This document shows, one piece after another, positions 17,141-26,500 of a stretch of 64,000 nucleotides of DNA (position 1 is the first letter of the stretch; each line of letters begins with the position of its first letter). Location of the stretch: contig CALLFA010000049.1 in assembly GCA_937997635.1 (NCBI GenBank), positions 1-64,000 of the forward strand, given 5' to 3'. The position numbers and the translations under genes are program-made. The notes beneath the pieces are model-generated. The model was not told the origin of the DNA. It saw only the letters and a program-made list of their open reading frames with translations, and made no database searches. This DNA comes from an uncultured Saprospiraceae bacterium (lineage in GTDB: Bacteria; Bacteroidota; Bacteroidia; Chitinophagales; Saprospiraceae).

Positions 17141-18328
17141 CTATGCTAAAGCGATATCGGTTTCTTCTCTTAATTTTATAACCCCAAAGATTAAAAACAA
17201 CAATGTCAGAGACATTAGCCCCCATTCTCCCATGGTAGGAATAAAGGCGGCAGGTGGCATTGGAACAGTCACTCCAGGAGGTCTAAATGCACCTGATGCA
17301 GCCGTATCCGCATCAATAAGAACAGAATCATAGATGGTATCACCGCAATATATGATGAAGCCTTCGTCATCACCAATGCCGAAGTCAAACTCGATTCCTC
17401 TTTCTAATGTCAAGCAACTAAATGGTGCTATAGTTATTCCAAATAAGGCATCTCCATCATCGGGGAAATCAGCCTCATCATCAGACACAATAGCTCCATC
17501 TAAAGAAACCAAACTTGCAGAATTATTACAAATGGTGACATTATCAGGTCCTCCATCAGGGTCATCAAAAACGATTTCCAAAATAAAAATATCAGCTGCC
17601 GCAGGATCACAAGGTTCAATGAAACTGATTTGGTCTTCATCGGTATCCCAAGATTGCGAAATACTTTCACCGCCACATTCGATGGTAAAACTATCAGCTC
17701 CTCCCAACCCAAATGAGAAGTCTTCATTTCTAAATAGAGTCAAACAACCTCCCGCTGGGACTGTTTGATTAATCAAAATTTCTGCTTCATCTGGACCTTC
17801 ACTATCAAATACAGAGGCGCCGTCCAATCGGATGTCTTCGTTTGTACTGTTGCAAATGACAACAAAATCGTCATCATTATTAACACCTGTAATTGTAAGG
17901 TTTGCAAGATCAGCTCCTGAACAAGCTACTGGTGGTGCTTCAAATTGAAAAAAGCCACCTGGAGGATCTACAGGAATATTCACGCTTATAGACGAACCAT
18001 CTGGACAAGAAAGAGTAAAGGTTTCACCAGTTCCACCACTAAATCCAAAATCAAAATCTGTGCCTTCGACAAATGTCATACAACCTAGACCTTGGATTGT
18101 TGTTTCAGCCAATGTCTGCGTACTACCACCATTGGGACTACTGTCCATAATCATTGTCATGTCAGAGAGTGTGACTGGATCAGGACAACGATTGCATAAT
18201 GTGAAATTATCATCCCCTGTCACTTGAACAGATGAAATATATATACAATCTAAAGCAGCTGCATCACATGCCAAAATATCGCTAAACGCTAAAATTGATA
18301 GCACAACAGAAATGATAATAGTCTTCAT
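17141..18328 (-). CDS. Exported protein with lamin-tail-like repeats and an IPTL-CTERM-like tail
   Basis: A 395-residue protein with a signal peptide (1 to ~20). Three similar segments follow, each with C-N (N-C), a D-G-A or D-S step, then G-x-x-C-L-T-L-x-R and F-x-F-G (F-D-F-G, F-S-F-G, F-D-F-G), resembling tandem lamin-tail-like beta domains. The last ~38 residues contain I-P-T-M-G-E-W-G-L, a hydrophobic segment, then K-L-R. This closely matches the IPTL-CTERM pattern (Ile-Pro-Thr-Leu-x-Glu-Trp-Gly, membrane span, Arg), a proposed exosortase recognition signal. It is not a T9SS domain, unlike the other secreted proteins here. No exosortase is in the window. The lack of enzymatic motifs suggests a structural surface protein. 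Confidence 0.8.
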   Translation of the reverse strand: MKTIIISVVLSILAFSDILACDAAALDCIYISSVQVTGDDNFTLCNRCPDPVTLSDMTMIMDSSPNGGSTQTLAETTIQGLGCMTFVEGTDFDFGFSGGTGETFTLSCPDGSSISVNIPVDPPGGFFQFEAPPVACSGADLANLTITGVNNDDDFVVICNSTNEDIRLDGASVFDSEGPDEAEILINQTVPAGGCLTLFRNEDFSFGLGGADSFTIECGGESISQSWDTDEDQISFIEPCDPAAADIFILEIVFDDPDGGPDNVTICNNSASLVSLDGAIVSDDEADFPDDGDALFGITIAPFSCLTLERGIEFDFGIGDDEGFIIYCGDTIYDSVLIDADTAASGAFRPPGVTVPMPPAAFIPTMGEWGLMSLTLLFLIFGVIKLREETDIALA

Positions 18329-18568
18329 GAGAATGTCGGTTATTACATTGAAAATTTTATGGATTTATAATATCTTGAATATCAAGTATAAATACATAAA
18401 ATTATTCTTTAATTTATTATAAATTTTCCTTACTCAATATAGGTCTTCTACTTTATATATTAATTTTTTATTCTTATTTTATGCTAAATATTTAAACTAT
18501 ATGTTTCGAGTCTCTCTGAGTATAGTGACGAGGCTTTCGTATACACAATTTCCAATAAGCGAGTTTAT

Positions 18569-19201
18569 ATGATTAACATTATAATTGCAGATGATCATCA
18601 GATTGTTTTAGACGGGTTGAAAACTCTTCTGAGTACAGAGGATGACATTCGAGTGATGGACACATTTACCAACGGTCATGATGCTGTCATGTATTGCAAG
18701 GACTTCCAAGTCGACGTTGCTTTGTTAGACATTAACATGCCAGTCATGGATGGGATAACGGCTTGTCAAAATATTACGGCAAAAAATACAAATGTTATCG
18801 CCTTAACCAATCATCAGGAACTTGTTTATATCTACAAAATGCTAAATGCAGGGGCTCTCGGTTATGTACTGAAGACCACCAATAAATCCACCTTAATTCA
18901 AGCGGTAAAAACTGTATCGAATCAGGAAAACTTCTTTTGTGAAGATGTTCGAAAACAGCTCATCAACATGGATTCGTTTCACCATGCTGAAGAAAAACTA
19001 GAAACTCCGACTATTTCAAAAAGAGAGAAGGAAATTTTGCGATTAATTATCAAAGAAAATACCACTAAAGAAATTGCAGCCCAGTTGTTCATTGGTCAAT
19101 CAACAGTAGAGACGCACAGAAAAAATTTGCTGAAAAAATTGAGAGTAAAAAATACGGCTGGGTTAGTCAGATTAGCATATGAAACAAATCTACTGGCTTA
19201 A
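18569..19201 (+). CDS. NarL/FixJ-type response regulator
   Basis: A 210-residue two-component regulator. The receiver has the acidic pair Asp8-Asp9 (A-D-D-H), the phospho-acceptor Asp54 (A-L-L-D-I-N-M-P), the switch residue in A-L-T-N and Lys in V-L-K-T. The LuxR-type DNA-binding domain occupies about 148-210 (S-K-R-E-K-E-I-L-R-L-I, then T-K-E-I-A, then S-T-V-E-T-H-R-K-N). Its 3' end overlaps the histidine kinase gene by 23 bp, so the two are translationally coupled partners. It lies between blocks of giant secreted-protein genes and is divergent from the IPTL-CTERM-like gene. Its targets are unknown. It is a paralogue of the regulator at 49590, which has an altered receiver. Confidence 0.95.
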   Translation: MINIIIADDHQIVLDGLKTLLSTEDDIRVMDTFTNGHDAVMYCKDFQVDVALLDINMPVMDGITACQNITAKNTNVIALTNHQELVYIYKMLNAGALGYVLKTTNKSTLIQAVKTVSNQENFFCEDVRKQLINMDSFHHAEEKLETPTISKREKEILRLIIKENTTKEIAAQLFIGQSTVETHRKNLLKKLRVKNTAGLVRLAYETNLLA

Positions 19202-21065
19202 TTTATTTACAACACTCTTATTCCTTTCTTATCCATCTGATATTTGGAGTGAACAAACAGATGATGTTGACAACAACACTTTAATCATAAACTCCATACA
19301 CAAGAACTACCCAGTTGGCCAACACATTAGTTATTATGTTGACACCTCTAAAGCATTAACTGTATCTGACTTTGCTGAATTCGACAGCCTTTGGAAAATA
19401 AATAAGAAACAGAGACTGAGCTTTGGACCAGAACAAGCACATCACTGGATACAATTTAAAGTCAAAAACAATTTATCAGAAACAGTACCAATTGTTCTAA
19501 ATTATGAATACGCACATGTGGCCGAATTCAGTATTTACAGAATGGAAAGAGATTCGATCATCCCTTTAGGGACTTATGGTGACAACTATCCATTTGACAA
19601 CAGGAAAATTAAACACCCACACTTTTTAATTTTTGATCAATTAGATGTAGAAGATACTGCCACTTATTTACTCAAAATAAATCAAGAAGGACAGGACCTA
19701 CCAGTTCCATTATTTATCTCGAGCCAATATCACTTTTTTGAGGATGATCACAATACAAGACTTATTCACGGTTTTAGCTTTGGCTTAACCCTACTTATTG
19801 CTCTAGGTATTCTTGGTCTGTTTGTGATACTTAAAAATCAATATTTTTTATTGCAGTTTATCGCTTCACTATTCAGCTTATTTTATGTGCTTGCTGAAGA
19901 AGGTTATGGCTACATGTATCTGTGGGGGTTCTCGCCAAGGCTAAATGGAATATCAAGGCCCTTCTCGCTAGGAATAGTTGTTATTTTTTCTCTGTTATTT
20001 ACATCCAGTTTCCTGAAATTCAAACACAGCAATTATTTAAAATATCCAATTTTGATTTGTTTGCTCTACATGCTTTTTGCGCACCCAATATTTTTGTTGC
20101 CTATTCATACAGATAAGACGATTGGTCCTTTGATTTCTATATTTCTGTTGATGGCACTTTTCATTGCTCTTTTAAATATTGGCATCTGTTTGCAAAAAAT
20201 GTTTGTTGAAAAATCTAGAGATGCTGTGTTCTTATTGACCATTTTTGTTTTACCTGTCATTGGCATATTGCTGAGAACAATTTCTTTTCAAGGTGGAATA
20301 GCTAATTTATTTACAAAACACACTGGGATAATTATTTTAACCCTTCAGACCACACTACTTGGCGGGTACTTATTGTATCGTTCTATTTCCATCATTCGAG
20401 AAAATCAAAACATTAAGTTGACTTTGGCTGAAGAAAGACAACAAGCTTCTGATTCAATCTTACATTCTCTCCATCAAGAAAGAGAGCGAATTTCCATGAA
20501 TATTCACGATAGTCTATCCAGCCTGTTATCTGCAGCAAAAATTAATTTAGAAACTTTAAAAGATTCATTTACAGAATTAAAAAACAATAAAGAGTATGTA
20601 ACCACGAATGTCCTGCTGACCAAAGTTAGTAATGAAATGGCTCTTGTGGCGCAAAATCTAATGCCGAAAACGCTGAAAGAATTTGGACTCATCGACGAAG
20701 TCAAAAAACATATAAACCTATTAAAAGAAAATACGGATATACAGATAAATCTTGAATACAGCGGATTCGAGGAAAGGCTTCCAGAGAAAATAGAGCTAGA
20801 ATTATTTTACATCACGATGGAAGTCCTAGACAATACAATAAAGTATTCTAAAGCGGCTACAGTATTGATTCAATTTATGAAGTACGATAATGAGATTGTC
20901 GTTATATATGAGGACGATGGTATCGGTTTTGATGTTCATTTGATTAGAAAAGGAGCTAATGGACTAGCCAATATAAGGAACCGTATAACACTATTGTATG
21001 GAGAAACAGACATCCATTCTAAACTAAACGATGGAACAACCATTACCCTTAATATCCCATTATGA
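19179..21065 (+). CDS. Membrane sensor histidine kinase, 7TMR-DISM type
   Basis: A 628-residue kinase. A signal-like N-terminus (1 to ~24) leads into a periplasmic beta-rich 7TMR-DISM extracellular domain (about 45-185). About seven hydrophobic segments follow (about 190-400), then a short coiled coil. The HisKA_3-type phosphoacceptor region is E-R-E-R-I-S-M-N-I-H-D-S-L near residue 445, and the ATPase has N-T-I-K-Y-S (N box) and D-D-G-I-G-F (G1). HisKA_3 kinases pair with NarL-type regulators, which agrees with the overlapping gene upstream. DISM domains in Bacteroidota are thought to sense small ligands, possibly carbohydrates; the ligand here is unknown. The 3' end overlaps the convergent tatD gene by 6 bp. 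Confidence 0.93.
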   Translation: MKQIYWLNLFTTLLFLSYPSDIWSEQTDDVDNNTLIINSIHKNYPVGQHISYYVDTSKALTVSDFAEFDSLWKINKKQRLSFGPEQAHHWIQFKVKNNLSETVPIVLNYEYAHVAEFSIYRMERDSIIPLGTYGDNYPFDNRKIKHPHFLIFDQLDVEDTATYLLKINQEGQDLPVPLFISSQYHFFEDDHNTRLIHGFSFGLTLLIALGILGLFVILKNQYFLLQFIASLFSLFYVLAEEGYGYMYLWGFSPRLNGISRPFSLGIVVIFSLLFTSSFLKFKHSNYLKYPILICLLYMLFAHPIFLLPIHTDKTIGPLISIFLLMALFIALLNIGICLQKMFVEKSRDAVFLLTIFVLPVIGILLRTISFQGGIANLFTKHTGIIILTLQTTLLGGYLLYRSISIIRENQNIKLTLAEERQQASDSILHSLHQERERISMNIHDSLSSLLSAAKINLETLKDSFTELKNNKEYVTTNVLLTKVSNEMALVAQNLMPKTLKEFGLIDEVKKHINLLKENTDIQINLEYSGFEERLPEKIELELFYITMEVLDNTIKYSKAATVLIQFMKYDNEIVVIYEDDGIGFDVHLIRKGANGLANIRNRITLLYGETDIHSKLNDGTTITLNIPL

Positions 21066-21833
21066 ATGTGTCATTTTGTAGATGCCCAAAGCATTTTTAG
21101 TGGTTACTTCTGCCACTTCTTCAATTGAAATACCCTTCACTGTCGCAATCTTCTCAGCAACTAATGGAATATATGACGGTTCGTTTCTTTTGCCTCTATG
21201 TGGGTGTGGTGTAAGGTAAGGCGCATCTGTTTCAAGTACTATCCTATCGAGAGGAATTTCTTTTAAGACATCATCCATTTTAGCATTTTTAAAGGTAATG
21301 ACTCCTCCTAAGCCAACATGAAAGTCAAGATCAATAATTTCATTTGCTTGATCGATAGTACCATTAAAACAATGAAATATCCCAAACAGGTTTTCTTCTT
21401 TGGCAAGTCGAACTTCTGTTATACAATCATCCAATGAATCACGGGAATGGATTACAATCGGTAAATCAAACTCTTTGGCCCACTGCATTTGAACTCTAAA
21501 AGCATCCTTTTGGGCTTCAATAAACTCTTTGCTCCAATAGTAATCAAGTCCAATCTCTCCTATTGCAACAACACTATTTTGCTTAAGTAACTGCGATAAA
21601 GCATTTAACTGACTGTCTACCAAGCTGTCTACAGAGCAAGGGTGCAAACCAATCATTGGATGACAAATATTGGGATAATTCTGTACACAGGACATAACTT
21701 GCTCCCATGAGGAAGTATCGATATTGGGTAAAAACAATTTATTTACCTTGGCATCTAGTGATCGTTGTATACACTCATGTTGATCATCTGCAAACTGATC
21801 AAGATAAATATGAGTATGTGTGTCAATAAACAT
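21060..21833 (-). CDS. tatD: TatD family metal-dependent deoxyribonuclease
   Basis: A 257-residue protein if started at the ATG at 21833, where the conserved M-F-I-D-T-H-T-H begins; an upstream extension to 21926 is open but adds ~31 unrelated residues and would run into the divergent gene. Family landmarks in order: D-T-H-T-H (metal ligands), G-L-H-P, G-E-I-G-L-D-Y, V-I-H-S-R-D, F-H-C-F-N-G, and E-T-D-A-P-Y-L. TatD proteins are TIM-barrel cytoplasmic nucleases acting as 3'-5' exonucleases or in DNA repair. The start is only 15 bp from the start of the divergent RNase H gene, and the 3' end overlaps the kinase gene. Confidence 0.95.
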   Translation of the reverse strand: MFIDTHTHIYLDQFADDQHECIQRSLDAKVNKLFLPNIDTSSWEQVMSCVQNYPNICHPMIGLHPCSVDSLVDSQLNALSQLLKQNSVVAIGEIGLDYYWSKEFIEAQKDAFRVQMQWAKEFDLPIVIHSRDSLDDCITEVRLAKEENLFGIFHCFNGTIDQANEIIDLDFHVGLGGVITFKNAKMDDVLKEIPLDRIVLETDAPYLTPHPHRGKRNEPSYIPLVAEKIATVKGISIEEVAEVTTKNALGIYKMTHS

Positions 21834-21848
21834 ACATTTGTTTTTAGG

Positions 21849-22481
21849 ATGGCAAAGAAACAAAAATACTACGTTGTTTGGAAAGGACATGAGCCAGGAA
21901 TCTATACCAATTGGACTGATTGTCAATTGCAGATAAAAAGTTATTCAGGAGCAGAGTACAAATCATTTAAAACCTTACAGGAAGCTGAGCTTGCTTATGG
22001 TGGTGAATATGCGGATTTCAAAGAAAGCAAAGATGCCGACAAGCCAAATCTATTGATTGAAAATATCGAGGAAATCAAACGCAACAGTATCTCTGTAGAT
22101 GCCGCTTGTAGTGGTAATCCAGGAGATATGGAATATAGAGGTGTGGATACTTTTTCAAAAGATGAAATTTTCAGACAAGGGCCATTCGAATATGGGACAA
22201 ACAATGTAGGCGAATTTCTTGCACTCGTACATGCATTGGCATTACTGGATAAAGGGAAGGCTTACGACAAGATTATTTATACCGATTCTAAAACTGCAAT
22301 GGCTTGGGTCAGGAACAAGCGGGTCAAAACTCAGCTCAAACAAACGCCACAAAATAAAATCCTATTTGAACTGATAGACCGCGGAATAACATGGTTGAAG
22401 AATAATGAAGTCAGGAATCCTATAGTCAAATGGGATACTAAAAACTGGGGTGAAATTCCGGCTGACTTCGGCAGAAAATAA
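21849..22481 (+). CDS. rnhA: Ribonuclease HI with N-terminal viroplasmin/hybrid-binding domain
   Basis: A 210-residue protein from ATG 21849; upstream in-frame ATGs lie inside tatD and are unlikely. Residues ~5-50 form a hybrid-binding domain of the viroplasmin (Caulimo_VI) type: Y-Y-V-V-W-K-G-H, G-I-Y-T-N-W, and Y-S-G-A-E-Y-K-S-F. Residues ~80-210 are RNase H with a complete acidic set: Asp84 (V-D-A-A-C-S-G-N-P-G), Glu122 (N-N-V-G-E-F), Asp146 (Y-T-D-S) and Asp206 (A-D-F-G). The enzyme cleaves the RNA strand of RNA-DNA hybrids. Its stop codon abuts the stop codon of the convergent def gene with no spacer. Confidence 0.95.
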   Translation: MAKKQKYYVVWKGHEPGIYTNWTDCQLQIKSYSGAEYKSFKTLQEAELAYGGEYADFKESKDADKPNLLIENIEEIKRNSISVDAACSGNPGDMEYRGVDTFSKDEIFRQGPFEYGTNNVGEFLALVHALALLDKGKAYDKIIYTDSKTAMAWVRNKRVKTQLKQTPQNKILFELIDRGITWLKNNEVRNPIVKWDTKNWGEIPADFGRK

Positions 22482-23042
22482 TTATTTCCTATTATAAAAT
22501 TTCATTTTGTAATCCACACTAATTGCTCCCTTCCTGATTGATTCTAATTTTCTTTTTATCAATCTCTTTTTAACAGGCTTGACATAATCAAGAAACAATT
22601 TGCCTTCAATGTGGTCATATTCGTGTTGGATCACACGTGCATTAATGCCTTCAAACTCTTGTGTTACGCGAGTAAAATCAGGCGTATCATACTCGATGAC
22701 AATTTTTTCATTTCTCTCCACATCGGCTCTCACATTTGGTATACTCAGACATCCTTCTTCATATGCCCATGGTTTTCCTGTTTGTTCTTTAATGTCAGCA
22801 TTGATAAACACCTGTTTTATGCCTTTCTCTTTGTCTTCATCTTCTAATACTTGTTCCGTATCTATAAGAAATAATCGGATAGATTTACCTATTTGAGGAG
22901 CTGCCAACCCTACACCCTGGGCGTTATACATAGTACTCCACATATCCTCAATAAGTTGATCAAGTCCTTCAAAATCTTTGTCAATTTCATCAGCAACTCT
23001 CTTCAAGATAGGAGTCCCGTATGCAATAATTGGTAAAATCAT
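22482..23042 (-). CDS. def: Peptide deformylase
   Basis: A 186-residue metalloenzyme that removes the formyl group from nascent N-terminal Met. The three signature motifs are intact: G-V-G-L-A-A-P-Q-I-G (43-52), E-G-C-L-S (96-100) with metal ligand Cys98, and Q-H-E-Y-D-H (139-144) with His140, His144 and catalytic Glu141. Length is normal for the bacterial type. The start ATG overlaps the TGA of ruvX (ATGA), so the two genes are translationally coupled in the order ruvX-def, common in Bacteroidota. Confidence 0.98.
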   Translation of the reverse strand: MILPIIAYGTPILKRVADEIDKDFEGLDQLIEDMWSTMYNAQGVGLAAPQIGKSIRLFLIDTEQVLEDEDKEKGIKQVFINADIKEQTGKPWAYEEGCLSIPNVRADVERNEKIVIEYDTPDFTRVTQEFEGINARVIQHEYDHIEGKLFLDYVKPVKKRLIKRKLESIRKGAISVDYKMKFYNRK

Positions 23043-23449
23043 ATATGACCTAAATATTCTTGTAAAATAATAACAGCGCTCATTTTATCAATTAAATATT
23101 TATCTCGGCGCTTTTGTTTTTTGACACCTGCTAATATCAATGCTTGTTTAGCTTGAGCGCTAGAAAAACCTTCATCTATTGTATCTGTGACTATATTAGG
23201 AAATTTAGCATTCAATTTCTTAATGAACTTCAGAATTTTTGAAACAATTGGTGTTGGAGTGTTGTCTGAATAAGACGGCATTCCTACAACAATTTTTTCG
23301 ACTTCCTCCTTCTTCAGGTACTCTTCAATATATGCAAATAACTCTTTGGAGTCTAAGCCTGTCAAGGGATTGACCGCAATACCTAAGGGATCTGTCACTG
23401 CCAGCCCACTTCTTTTTTCTCCGTAATCTATTCCTAAAATTCTTGCCAC
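23039..23449 (-). CDS. ruvX: Holliday junction resolvase-like protein / pre-16S rRNA nuclease YqgF
   Basis: A 136-residue protein with an RNase H-like fold. G-I-D-Y-G-E-K-R-S-G-L-A at the N-terminus carries the first catalytic Asp, with V-V-G-M-P (the family's G-x-P segment), D-E-G-F-S-S in the middle and a final D near D-K-M-S-A. YqgF/RuvX family members process 16S rRNA 5' ends and have been proposed as Holliday junction resolvases; the sequence does not choose between these. It is the upstream gene of an overlapping pair with def. Confidence 0.95.
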   Translation of the reverse strand: MARILGIDYGEKRSGLAVTDPLGIAVNPLTGLDSKELFAYIEEYLKKEEVEKIVVGMPSYSDNTPTPIVSKILKFIKKLNAKFPNIVTDTIDEGFSSAQAKQALILAGVKKQKRRDKYLIDKMSAVIILQEYLGHI

Positions 23450-23495
23450 AAGCTATAAAAAGTACAATATTAACGAACTCTTGGTTATTTAAAAC

Positions 23496-23531
23496 AAAAA
23501 AGGCCTGCTCTAGTTCCCTAGAGCAAGGCCT
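23496..23531 (-). terminator. Terminator of the 1617-residue dockerin protein gene
   Basis: On the minus strand a long hairpin (AGGCCTTGCTCTAG with CTAGAGCAGGCCT, one bulge) runs into TTTTTG. It is preceded on the minus strand by GTTTTTGGGATGAGGCC, a sequence shared with the terminator at 28708-28742. Confidence 0.8.
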
Positions 23532-23562
23532 CATCCCAAAAACAGTAAACTTTATCTTTATT

Positions 23563-26500
23563 CTAATTGATAATAATCATTTGTTTAGTTAGACTTTGAT
23601 CATTGTACGTGAGTGTATAGTACAATACACCTGTCGCATTCAATTCATCCTTTTTTAGGACAATCGAATTAGAACCTGCTTGATAATACCCAGTTTTGTT
23701 TGCTACAACTTGACCTGTGTAGGTATGTACCATTAAAGAAACATTTCCAGCAGCAGGGATAACAAAATCAACATTTGTCAAATCCTTAAATGGATTAGGA
23801 ACATTCTGAGAAAGTACTACGCCGAATTCGTTATGTAAATCTTCATCTACCTGCTCTATCCTAATAATTTGATTATCGAAATACGCTTCTGCTGACGTTA
23901 TTGATGAGTTTATTTCACTCTTCTCATAATTGACAGCTCCATTGACTTTGCTAAATTCGACAGTGAATAATCCTTGGCCAGCATTAATCTTGGTTGGATT
24001 AGTTTCATGCCAACTTACAGTTATCGCACCTTTTTCATCATGGATTCCAAAGTTTTCGTTAGAGATTAAACCAACACCATCAAGCCTTAATCCCTTGTAA
24101 ATCAGATTATTATAATCGTACTTAAGTGTGAATTGATATCCATCAAGCGTGATAGTATTATCAGCAATAACAGATAATGCAATGTTATTCCGATCTGATT
24201 CACTTTCATGGATTTGTAGACTAAGCACTTCTGAAGACCTGGTTTCTGCATTTGTAAACCCATTTACCTCAGCAGAATAATTAACATCTCCAGTTTTGAT
24301 TCCAATAAAATCTACAACCTTGTCTTCTTGTAGTTCTGATATACGATATGTGCTAGCATAATTATCAGATAATGGATTTTGGTCATCAAAAAATCTATAC
24401 TCTTTATTTATAAAATTCCAAACGCTGTTACCATTAAATGATTGAGACATACCCAGAATAACCTTCCGAAGTTCAACAATATCTAGGGCTGAAATTGATT
24501 GATCACTATTGATATCCGCAGCGATGAATTTGTACGGAGAATCTAAATTCAATGAGCCTAATATATGCTTTTGAATAATCACTAAATCCAAGGTTGATAC
24601 ACCATTTATCGGACTATCGTTATTCTTTTCCGGATTGATCACGTATTCTCCACCGATTTGCATATTTGGAAATGCATATTCACCATCTCTATCTGTATTT
24701 ACATTCGCTTCTGCTCCTTCAAGCTTGACATTGACATCAGACACCATGACTTCATCTGGACGTGAAATCGAACCTGAAATAATCGCACTAAGACCACTCT
24801 CAGTATCACTTTCTTTGCCATCACAACCCATCATCGTATCACCATTGCAAACATTTCCATTGTCTTGGACAGAGACAGTAGCCTCGCAGAATGATTGTCT
24901 GACTACTTGCTCACCTTCATGATCAGGAATCTCACCATTTTCGTCAACTGTTGTAAAATAAATAGGAATTGTAGTCGTGCCTATATCTTCACAACACAAT
25001 AATATGTTACTCTGATTAATATCAGTAGCGCTAAATGAAATAGCTACTCCATCAGCACAAGATGTATTCACATCTTTAGTGAAATCGCTTGCCCACAATG
25101 TGACATTACCATGTTCATTTAGACTTACTGCCAATCCATCAAGACAAAACGCGGTAGGTGCTTTACAAAAGTCAACCACAATATTGGTCACTTCATTTGT
25201 AGCGTTTCCACACTTATCGTATAAAGCATATTCAAATGTATATGAACCAATAGGCAACACCTGCTCAACGGTCAATTCGAATCCGTCTTGTTGACCTTCC
25301 AAAACCACCATTCCATTTTCATCAGTCAGACAATAGTACCATTCTAGTTCTGATCTCTCAGAGCAAGATCTACCACGAACCTGGCCTCTTCTTTGGATAA
25401 CAACAGTAGCAGGGCCACAAGATTGATCAAATGAGCAGAACTTTTGCTTATCCTGATGACCAAAAGTCATATTGTTCACTATAAAAGGCTCAGTATCGTC
25501 TTTAATGAAAAACACTTGTGGATCCAGTCTGACTCTGTCGTCAAATACACCATCAACTCTGGCATCATTGAAGTTACACCAATTAATGATCTGCCAATCT
25601 CTAATAATTTTATAGCAAAATTCACTATTGTTTTGAGTTCCGTTACAATCTCTTATGGTGTTACCAGCAAACAACACTTGATCCTCAAACTGAACACCCA
25701 ATAGATCGCAATTGTCCTCACCAGGGAAACTTGGTTCTCCAAATGCAGATGGAGGAAACAGATTTTCTGTATTTGTATCAAAACCAACACATACACCAGT
25801 ACCCACATCTGGGACACACAATATAGAATCTCTAAGTTCAGTGATAACAATTGTTTCAAAATTAAAGGTATCCGTTGGTATGAATTCCAACACCTGTTCG
25901 CATGGATCAGTTGCAAATTCTCTCTGACCAGGATTATATGCTGTAAATTTTCGGATAATCTCACCTCGACCACATTCATCTCTCATATCCATAGGGTCTA
26001 ATTCTTCAATAATTAAATTAGTAGCACAATTGTCTAGAGCATAACCATTATTAAAAGACACTGTATTCGGGTCTGGCACACTTGTACCTTCTGGTGTTTC
26101 GCCAGGATAAAAACCAACAAAATTAGTTGCAGATGAACCTGATCCCGTCAAAGCAAAACCATCTATCGCTTCTAATTGGCCACCATTGATGACAGTACCA
26201 AAGAAGGCATCTAAATTTTCTACATCTACTGGGCTGAATTCACATGCCAAAACTAAGTTTGGTGGGCAAATAATCTGAGGTTGTGATTTGTCTTGCAATT
26301 CAACAGACACCATACATTCATTAAAGTTACCCCATTTATCAATGGTCCTCATGACTACTAATGTCTCGTCGCCATTCAAATCACCACAGCAAAAATGAAT
26401 CGAGTTACTAAACCCGCAAACGTCTTCTAATTCAATTATATATAATTGTTCATTCACTCCAAGTTCATCAAGACCTGGTTTGTTTACCGAGGTAATTATC

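Noticed and set aside
21765-21848. N-terminal extension of the RNase H gene to an upstream ATG
   Set aside because: It would overlap the start of tatD and precede the conserved N-terminal domain with unrelated residues.
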